A DNA stretch of 64,000 nt, taken from positions 124,001-188,000 of the forward strand of contig JAUNVP010000001.1 in NCBI GenBank assembly GCA_030537615.1, read 5' to 3'. This document shows positions 57,822-64,000 of the stretch, piece after piece. Made by a program: the position numbers and the translations under genes. Source of the stretch: Actinomycetaceae bacterium. GTDB taxonomy: Bacteria; Actinomycetota; Actinomycetes; Actinomycetales; Actinomycetaceae. How positions within the stretch are numbered: the stretch's first letter is position 1; the number at the start of each line of letters is the position of its first letter. The notes under the pieces were generated by a model that was not told the origin of the DNA, made no database searches, and saw only the letters and a list, made by a program, of their open reading frames with translations.

Positions 57822-59936
57822 GTGATTGATCGTTCAACATTGCCTCCACGAGCTTCACCCGAGCCAGCTTTGAAAGCCTTTCACGACAGACGCTCGTTCC
57901 GCACTGAGTTGCACGGCGTGCGAGGCTTGGCAATTGCTTTAGTTGTCACATTCCATATTTTTTCAAATGGCCGCGTATCCGGCGGCATTGATATTTTCCT
58001 CGCCATCACTGGTTTTCTAGCGATTCCTTCTCTCATGAGACGAGCGGAGAAAGGAAAAGGCTTTATCCCCTTAGGAGTTCGCTTTGCCGGACTCGTTCGG
58101 AGACTGTGGGTCCCCCTCGCTCCGATGCTGATCATCATTGCACTCGCAGGAACTGTTGTTTTACCGCTCTCTTCACATCCCCAACTCTTTCGAGAGTTCC
58201 GGGCATCGAGTCTCTTTTATGAGAACTATGAGCTCATCCGTTCTCAACTGTCCTACAACGCAGCAGGACCGGACACGAGTCCTTTGCAACATCTGTGGTC
58301 AACGAGTATCCAAGTCCAGTTCCACATACTAATGCCATTCATCGTCATGGCTGTCACGGTCCCGTTCTTCTATCTAAAAAGGAACCCTCGACCTGCTGTA
58401 TTGATTATCCTTACTGGACTCACCGTATGGTCAATGATGCATGCTATTGAAGGGCAACAGGTCCATCAGGCTGAAAACTACTTTTCTACTGTCTCACGCA
58501 CATGGCAATTAACGCTTCCGGGGATAGTCGGCCTGACTATAGACAAAATGAGGATCAATTCCTTGTTCCGGGCAATACTGTCGTGGATCGGTCTCATTCT
58601 CATGTGCAGTGCTGGTTTTATCTTCGACGGTGGTTCACTTTATCCCAGCTACCATGCACTTGTACCCGTTGGCGCGATGCTACTGATTGTTATTGCTGGC
58701 GATACGCGGTCGCGGTGGGGCGCAGACCGGATTCTCGGCCTCTGGCCGTTTCAAAAGCTCGGAGACATCTCCTATTCGCTGTATATATGGCATTGGCCCC
58801 TCATCGTCCTGTATTTGAATTATTCTGCGCAAGACACTCTCGACTTGTTCGGCGCTTTGTCGATTCTTCTGATTTCCCTATGTCTTGCGTACCTAGGCAA
58901 ACGATTCCTCGAAGACGGTCTTGCACAGGCACCATTATTTATTGGGGCTCACTGGCGACGTCCCCTGACCACGGGTATCGTAGGTGCGCTTTTGATGGGA
59001 TCGACATTTTGGTACTTGCAACACAGCGCACTATGGGAAATTGATCGCCTAGAAGCAGCAGGCCGCGCCGATTTTTCACTCTCCGATTACCCCGGAGCTC
59101 AAGCTTTCGTAGCGGATGCTCCCGTCCCAGAGATGCCCGTATTCCCCGACCTCAATGCTGTTCCCACAAACTGGGGAGAAGTTTTCGATCTTCCTCCCAT
59201 TAACACAACTGAGCTAGATCGATGTTGGGGGGAAGGAGATGACACTGTGACAGATCCCGTCGGCTGCGCTTACGGTAATCCCGAATCAGATAAAACCGTT
59301 GCGATGGTCGGTGGCTCTCACGTTGGTCAGTGGTGGCGAGCCTTCAAAAATGCGGCAGATGATTACGATTGGCAACTTATTTTGCTCCAAAGAGGTGGCT
59401 GTGTTTTCACCATTGACCCCGAGCCAAGCCCCGATGAGCCGGTTTATCCACAGGGTTGCTACGAGTACAATCGCAACGCACTCGATTATCTCCTGGACAT
59501 CCAGCCTGATCTGGTCGTGACAGGAGGCACGACTCAGCACTTCAAGGGACGCGAGGGAATCCTCGAAGGAATGCGGGACGCATGGGTTGAACTTGAAGAA
59601 GCTGAGATACCCACTCTTCTTTTGCGTGACACACAACGAGTTCCGGATGCGACGGCCACGTGCTTGATGCAGGGAGGCGACGCGATTTCCTGCGGTACGC
59701 CACGAAGCGAGAAATACTTAAAGAGCATCGACGAGAACGGACTTTCCGATCTTCCAACAACGGCGCTGTTCCTCGATACTTCTCAGTTCATATGCAAAGA
59801 CGATTACTGCCCCGCGATTATCGGAAATGTCGCTGTTTGGCGTGGGCAAGCACACATCACATACGCCTATGCTCAGACCATCCGTCCAACATTGGAGCCG
59901 ATACTTCGAGACTTTGTACCGGAACTCTACGAGTAG
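57822..59936 (+). CDS. OatA/OafA-like acyltransferase with C-terminal SGNH-like domain
   Basis: 704 residues from a GTG with GAAGG 6 nt upstream. The membrane part (about 1-390) is acyltransferase-3: LHGVRGLAIALVVTFHIFSN, GGIDIFLAITGFLAIPSL and about 10-11 helices. After a linker, the extracytoplasmic SGNH domain shows VAMVGGSHVGQWW (Ser block I), VVTGGTTQHF and a last block RGQAHITYAYA, where the catalytic Asp three before the His reads Gly. Family members O-acylate peptidoglycan or glycans. Codon use looks more AT-rich than in neighbours. It interrupts the usual lpqB-comF adjacency and ends back-to-back with lpqB. Confidence 0.88.
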   Translation: MIDRSTLPPRASPEPALKAFHDRRSFRTELHGVRGLAIALVVTFHIFSNGRVSGGIDIFLAITGFLAIPSLMRRAEKGKGFIPLGVRFAGLVRRLWVPLAPMLIIIALAGTVVLPLSSHPQLFREFRASSLFYENYELIRSQLSYNAAGPDTSPLQHLWSTSIQVQFHILMPFIVMAVTVPFFYLKRNPRPAVLIILTGLTVWSMMHAIEGQQVHQAENYFSTVSRTWQLTLPGIVGLTIDKMRINSLFRAILSWIGLILMCSAGFIFDGGSLYPSYHALVPVGAMLLIVIAGDTRSRWGADRILGLWPFQKLGDISYSLYIWHWPLIVLYLNYSAQDTLDLFGALSILLISLCLAYLGKRFLEDGLAQAPLFIGAHWRRPLTTGIVGALLMGSTFWYLQHSALWEIDRLEAAGRADFSLSDYPGAQAFVADAPVPEMPVFPDLNAVPTNWGEVFDLPPINTTELDRCWGEGDDTVTDPVGCAYGNPESDKTVAMVGGSHVGQWWRAFKNAADDYDWQLILLQRGGCVFTIDPEPSPDEPVYPQGCYEYNRNALDYLLDIQPDLVVTGGTTQHFKGREGILEGMRDAWVELEEAEIPTLLLRDTQRVPDATATCLMQGGDAISCGTPRSEKYLKSIDENGLSDLPTTALFLDTSQFICKDDYCPAIIGNVAVWRGQAHITYAYAQTIRPTLEPILRDFVPELYE

Positions 59937-61577
59937 TTACCGAGGATAGCTGCTGATCTGGATTCGATCACTAATCAACCGCCACGAGTTCCCCGATCGC
60001 GTGTAGGTCTCCCCTGTTGTCGTGCGAACGAGGATGTGTTGGGTCGACGCTCCCCCGGAAATTGCAATCGCATCGTCTGGGGCACGGAGGAAATCAGGGA
60101 TTGAACTGAGGTTGAAGATGCTCATGATCGAATCTTCTCCATCCTCTAACAGCGCCACAGCCGAGGTGTTCCCTGCCCACGACATGTCGACGACATTCGC
60201 GCGGATTCCTTCCACTCTGCGTGGCACTTCCAATCCGACTGGAGTTCCGTCCTGGGACCGTTTGACAGCGGCCACCCACAGGCTTGCTTTCGTGCCCCCT
60301 CGGCGTAGCAAAGCACGTGCACCATCTGGCGCTACCGCAAGGGAGACGAGGGGATCTCCACTCTTCCACGGAGATTCGATGGTGATTTTTCCCTCCCCAG
60401 CCGAAACTATTATCCCCCCTTCAGCCACTGTCCAAACCCACCCCAACCGGTCAATCGACGGGGTGCTCACGCTGGTACCGTTAATAATTTCAATGGGTTC
60501 TTGCCGGTTCTTAACAAGCATCAGTCGTGAGTTGTCAAGCAGGTACGCAACCGGAGACGAATCAACCGGACCAATGGTGACGCCGGAGATCGAGCCGTCC
60601 CCCAGTTCGGCACGAGCCACCAGCACTCGATTGTCGCGAGCGTCATCGACAACTAAGCCCTCCTCAGAGATACCAATCATCGTATCCATTGCCCACACCG
60701 GCCCCGTCGGTAGCTTCACATCGTCAAATGAGCGTCCATTAACTGCAATACTGACATCTGAAACTGTTGGTACTTGCACGAGGGTTGAAATCACCTGCCA
60801 TTTGAACAGCGTTTTCTGTTGCTCCGACGTCAGTGTCTGGCCTTCAATCTCGACCTCAGCACGCCCATCGGTGATCTCAACGCTTTGCAGTGGTAACCGC
60901 GCCCCCTCAGGAACGGCACTTAAAACGGCAGATTGTATTGCCGGTGAGGGGCCTTCGATGAGCGCCTGCATCAAATACGAGGCAAGTCTACGACGCGGGT
61001 ACCAACGAGGATCGGAAACAAGTGACCCCCCATCAGGCGAAAGGAAATAGACTGAAGCGAGCTGATAGGCGGTATGGAACGCCGATTGCGACACGATGGT
61101 TCCATCGGGAAGCTCAGATATTCGCCACTGTTCATCCCCGTTCTTTTCAAGAGCGAGGGTAATCGACGATTGCGCTGGCGATACCTGCGGACTGTACTGT
61201 CCGTCGGGAGTAACGATTGCTTCAACCGTCGTTTCAACAGAGATTTCCGACTCTCCTTCTCCAATGGTCGGTGGGATCGCATCGGAGTAAATCTGTACCT
61301 GCGCTTCGGGTTTCCACCGCTTAACGGCCTCTTCGGTGAGATAGGTGCGAGCAACTTGAAAATCATCCGACCATCCGGCGGCAGAGGCTCGGAGGAAGTC
61401 TCGAACGATTACCTGCGGGGAGGCGTCTTTCACCGGTCCGAATCCCTTGAGGACGAGAGAGCCAGAGTCCGGTAGATCGGGCTCGAACTGCGTGACTGGC
61501 CCAGAAGTTGGCAGAGACTGACACCCGGTGAGCAACACGGTAAAAACGAGCGTAGTTATCAGTGTGCGTCGCTTCAT
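59937..61577 (-). CDS. lpqB: Lipoprotein LpqB (MtrB partner)
   Basis: 546 residues. The lipoprotein signal ends LLTGC with the Cys near residue 19. A GerMN domain (VYFLSPDGGSLVSDPRWYPRR ... LIEGPSPAIQSAVLSAVPEGA) is followed by a C-terminal beta-propeller-like region (LVSLAVAPDGARALLRRGG ... AISGGASTQHILVR). LpqB binds the extracellular part of the MtrB kinase and affects cell-wall homeostasis in actinobacteria. Overlaps mtrB by 4 nt; last gene of mtrA-mtrB-lpqB. Confidence 0.95.
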   Translation of the reverse strand: MKRRTLITTLVFTVLLTGCQSLPTSGPVTQFEPDLPDSGSLVLKGFGPVKDASPQVIVRDFLRASAAGWSDDFQVARTYLTEEAVKRWKPEAQVQIYSDAIPPTIGEGESEISVETTVEAIVTPDGQYSPQVSPAQSSITLALEKNGDEQWRISELPDGTIVSQSAFHTAYQLASVYFLSPDGGSLVSDPRWYPRRRLASYLMQALIEGPSPAIQSAVLSAVPEGARLPLQSVEITDGRAEVEIEGQTLTSEQQKTLFKWQVISTLVQVPTVSDVSIAVNGRSFDDVKLPTGPVWAMDTMIGISEEGLVVDDARDNRVLVARAELGDGSISGVTIGPVDSSPVAYLLDNSRLMLVKNRQEPIEIINGTSVSTPSIDRLGWVWTVAEGGIIVSAGEGKITIESPWKSGDPLVSLAVAPDGARALLRRGGTKASLWVAAVKRSQDGTPVGLEVPRRVEGIRANVVDMSWAGNTSAVALLEDGEDSIMSIFNLSSIPDFLRAPDDAIAISGGASTQHILVRTTTGETYTRSGNSWRLISDRIQISSYPR

Positions 61578-63175
61578 CTTTTATCCCGCCCCTCAAGTTC
61601 CTGAGGCCACAGCAGGAGCGGTGCTTCGTCGATCTGTTGCCCCACTCGACGAGCAACCGTCACCATAAACGCCGACCCTCGACCGAGTTCACCATAGCCT
61701 TCGATTCGCCCACCGTGAAGAGCGATGTCCTCGCGCGCAATGGAGAGCCCAAGACCAGTTCCGCCGGTGGTTCTCGTACGGGCGGGATCTGCGCGGTAAA
61801 AACGTTCGAACACGTGCTGACACGTTTCCTCACTCATACCGACCCCGTAATCACGGACTCGTACCGAGGTCGCGTCTCCATTCGTCGCAATATCGATATC
61901 GACCGGTTGCCCCTCCGCGTGTTCGATGGCATTAACAAGTAGATTGCGCAACACCCGTTCCATACGACGCGAATCGACCTCGGCTACACACCGCACATCG
62001 GGGCAGTGAACACGAACCTCCACGCCAAGATTGGAAGCAAGCGGAGCGTTGGCATCAACAACCTTTTGCGTCAATTCCCTAAAATCGACATCATCCGTCT
62101 CCAGCAGAGCGCTCTTCGAGTCGTAGCGAGAAATCTCAAGCAGATCGGCGAGCATTTTTTCGAAACGATCAACCTGCTGATGCAGAAGCTCAGCTGATCG
62201 CTTCGCAGGTGCGGAGAACTCCTCGCGCTCGTCGTACAAGAGTTCTTCCGCCATGCGGATCGTTGTTAGCGGTGTTCGTAGCTCGTGTGAAACATCGGAA
62301 ACAAAACGCTGTTCGAGTTTTGATAACTCATCGTATTCGGAGATCTTTCGACTGAGCGATTCGGCCATGTCATTGAAGGCATGCGCCAGTCGCGCCATTT
62401 CGTCTTCGCCGTGCGGTTCCACCCGCACGCTTAAATCTCCCTCAGCAAGCCTTGAAGCTGCCACAGCAGTTGTGCGTACCGGTCGCAGTAGCTGGTACAC
62501 AATCCACAAGATCCCGATTCCGAGAATGATGACGATAGGAACCGCTCCGATTCCCAGGGTTTTGGCCATGAGCAGAATCGTCTCTTGTGAATCGCGCAAC
62601 GAGTACACCGTGTAGAGCGAGTAGTCTCCTGCCAGCGGCAAACTGACAGTTGCGCCCACGACTACACCGGGCGCATTGGATCCATCTGCCAATCTCAGTT
62701 CTACTGACTGATAGAACTGCCCGGATGTCGACGAAACTTCCGCGCGCATTTCAGGAGAAATGACCTCGATGAGATCGCGGTCGATGAGTTCGTTAATGGC
62801 AAAAGTTGTTGATGAGGCCGGGGAGCGCAGCAGCATTGTTGAGACTGCCCCTGCGCCAGTTGATGATGACTGCAGCGAGGAAACGAGCTGGTTAGCGAGA
62901 TCTTGTACCTGATCGGGCGTCGTTGCTGTCGATTGATCGAAAGTCGATTGTGCCTGGGCAATTCGCACCGAAGCATCCTCCAATATCTGTCCCAGTCGCT
63001 GTTCGAATACGTTAGAGCGCACCTGGTACGTCACCGTCACGAACAGTGCCGAAAGCACGACGAGCGCAACGATCCCCATGCCGGTAGCCACCTGGAGGCT
63101 GAGGGACTGCCGAATGATTCGAATCGGACGCTGATAAAACGGCTCTTGGTCGACAGTGGGGTTGCCGTTTGCCAT
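61574..63175 (-). CDS. mtrB: Sensor histidine kinase MtrB
   Basis: 533 residues. Two membrane helices (about 28-50 and 206-230) flank an extracytoplasmic sensor; then HAMP (LRPVRTTAVAASRLAEGDLSVRV), the phospho-acceptor His in FVSDVSHELRTPLTTIRM, the N box VNAIEHAEGQ, and the G boxes VRDYGVGMSEE and GTGLGLSIARED. Acts with MtrA to coordinate cell wall synthesis and division. Begins 2 nt after the mtrA stop; overlaps lpqB by 4 nt. Confidence 0.96.
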   Translation of the reverse strand: MANGNPTVDQEPFYQRPIRIIRQSLSLQVATGMGIVALVVLSALFVTVTYQVRSNVFEQRLGQILEDASVRIAQAQSTFDQSTATTPDQVQDLANQLVSSLQSSSTGAGAVSTMLLRSPASSTTFAINELIDRDLIEVISPEMRAEVSSTSGQFYQSVELRLADGSNAPGVVVGATVSLPLAGDYSLYTVYSLRDSQETILLMAKTLGIGAVPIVIILGIGILWIVYQLLRPVRTTAVAASRLAEGDLSVRVEPHGEDEMARLAHAFNDMAESLSRKISEYDELSKLEQRFVSDVSHELRTPLTTIRMAEELLYDEREEFSAPAKRSAELLHQQVDRFEKMLADLLEISRYDSKSALLETDDVDFRELTQKVVDANAPLASNLGVEVRVHCPDVRCVAEVDSRRMERVLRNLLVNAIEHAEGQPVDIDIATNGDATSVRVRDYGVGMSEETCQHVFERFYRADPARTRTTGGTGLGLSIAREDIALHGGRIEGYGELGRGSAFMVTVARRVGQQIDEAPLLLWPQELEGRDKR

Positions 63176-63177
63176 GG

Positions 63178-63861
63178 CTAGACTTTAGCCGCTCCGGCCC
63201 GGTAGCCCACGCCACGAACGGTAATCACAATCTCAGGATGCTCCGGATCACGCTCGATCTTAGCGCGAAGACGCTGGACATGGACGTTAACGAGGCGCGT
63301 ATCTGCCGCGTGACGGTAGCCCCACACGGATTCCAAGAGTTCTTCTCGGGAAAAAACCTTCCACGGTGCTCTTCCGAGGGCAACGAGAAGATCGAATTCG
63401 AGTGGGGTGAGAGCGATAACTTCATCTCCGCGCGTAACTTGGTGGCCCGACACATCAACATGGATATCACCGAGTTCGAGATGTTCTTCCGACATGTCTT
63501 CTCGTCCACGCAATCGGGCTTTAACACGGGCGACAAGCTCCTTTGGTTTGAAGGGCTTCGGCACGTAGTCGTCTGCTCCAGCTTCGAGTCCAGCAACGAC
63601 ATCGGCAGTATCTGAACGCGCGGTTAACATGACGATCGGAACGTTTGATTCGTTCCGGATTCGAGTGCAGATCTCAATTCCATCGGTTCCTGGGAGCATG
63701 ACATCGAGCAGGATGAGATCAGGATCGGTTAATCGAAAGGTATCGAAAGCCTGTGCCCCATCGTGGCAGTACGATACTTCGTAGCCTTCGGAGCTGAGGA
63801 CGATTCCGATCATCTCCGCCAAAGCGACATCATCATCTACTACTAACACTCGTGCAGTCAT
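63178..63861 (-). CDS. mtrA: Response regulator MtrA
   Basis: 227 residues. The receiver domain has the acidic pocket (VDDD, residues 8-11), phospho-acceptor Asp53 in ILLDVMLPG, Thr in VMLTARSD and Lys in YVPKPFKPKEL. The C-terminal OmpR-type winged helix (LTPLEFDLLVALGRAPWKVFSREELLE ... DTRLVNVHVQRLRAKIE) binds MtrA boxes near oriC, ftsI and wall hydrolase genes in relatives. First gene of the operon; CACTAT sits 6 nt before the ATG, so a leaderless start is possible. Confidence 0.97.
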   Translation of the reverse strand: MTARVLVVDDDVALAEMIGIVLSSEGYEVSYCHDGAQAFDTFRLTDPDLILLDVMLPGTDGIEICTRIRNESNVPIVMLTARSDTADVVAGLEAGADDYVPKPFKPKELVARVKARLRGREDMSEEHLELGDIHVDVSGHQVTRGDEVIALTPLEFDLLVALGRAPWKVFSREELLESVWGYRHAADTRLVNVHVQRLRAKIERDPEHPEIVITVRGVGYRAGAAKV

Positions 63862-63917
63862 ATAACGATAGTGTCACGAGACGGATATTTTTTCACGCTT
63901 TTGTTCACGATGTCTAG

Positions 63918-64000
63918 TTAGTACGTATTCGGCTGTGACCCTGACGCGGGGATGTCGGGTTCAAGGTAGATGACGCACTGGTGCCGCACAGCTGCACGAA
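63918..64000 (-). CDS. Possible C-terminal end of an upstream minus-strand gene (partial)
   Basis: A minus-strand frame is open from the window edge to a TAA at 63920-63918, ending with VIYLEPDIPASGSQPNTY. Another minus frame is open to the edge as well, so the choice is uncertain. Too little is visible to name a family. Confidence 0.3.
   Translation of the reverse strand, partial: RAAVRHQCVIYLEPDIPASGSQPNTY

Noticed and set aside
59454-59462. Exact DnaA box inside the acyltransferase gene
   Set aside because: A single 9-mer in coding sequence without neighbours; probably chance.

Overview
The window looks like a stretch of conserved core chromosome from an actinobacterium (Actinomycetota). 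Indicators are a NucS mismatch endonuclease, the actinobacterial multifunctional 2-oxoglutarate enzyme (Kgd), the MtrA-MtrB-LpqB system, a SigR/RsrA thiol-stress pair, a FilP-like DivIVA-type coiled-coil protein, DUF2550 after atpC, a 24-residue bL37 ribosomal protein, and many GTG or TTG starts. Gene content and modest GC suggest the Actinomycetaceae or a near relative; that placement is inference. I see no insertion sequence, integrase, phage module or CRISPR array.

Layout. 1-4.8 kb: end of glgB, then a convergent three-gene set (thioredoxin/TPR protein, lipoprotein, membrane protein). 5-9.4 kb: a FilP-like cytoskeletal protein, a nagA operon and a leaderless nucS. 9.4-20.1 kb: rpmE, prfA, prmC, sua5, an AtpI-like gene, atpBEFHAGDC and DUF2550, all on the minus strand. 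20.4-28.7 kb: a DUF1684 gene, then rho and the argS-lysA-hom-thrB operon. 28.7-33.7 kb: rpiB, tRNA-Arg(CCG), a GDPD phosphodiesterase, an M23 peptidase and two tandem CNNM/HlyC-type membrane proteins. 34-38.3 kb: kgd and a divergent SGNH-fold protein. 38.2-39.9 kb: a small membrane protein, bL37, rsrA and sigR, the last with its own SigR-type promoter. 39.9-48.6 kb: doxX, aroA, rsgA, a class I glutamine amidotransferase, hisN and sbcDC. 48.6-53.2 kb: a less well understood conserved block (DUF6912-like, CpaE/TadZ-like ATPase, SAF-domain protein, BldC-like HTH, a two-repeat unknown, LysM protein, Rv3235-like protein). 53.2-64 kb: secA, hpf, comF, an OatA-like acyltransferase, lpqB, mtrB and mtrA.

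Functional links. Most genes serve translation and its quality control (rpmE, prfA, prmC, sua5, argS, bL37, rsgA, hpf), energy conversion (atp operon, kgd), aspartate-family amino acids (lysA, hom, thrB), envelope biogenesis and secretion (secA, mtrAB-lpqB, M23, LysM, acyltransferase), and genome maintenance (nucS, sbcDC).

Two architectural habits recur. Several genes start directly at, or 6-7 nt after, a TANNNT box, which suggests leaderless mRNAs. Four convergent gene pairs overlap exactly at their stop codons (CTAA or CTAG), leaving no room for a terminator. The most distinctive regulatory elements are a GGGAAC-N18-GTT promoter before sigR and a Crp-like palindrome before hpf. No clearly new multi-gene system stands out; the best candidate for a poorly described module is the 49-53 kb block.
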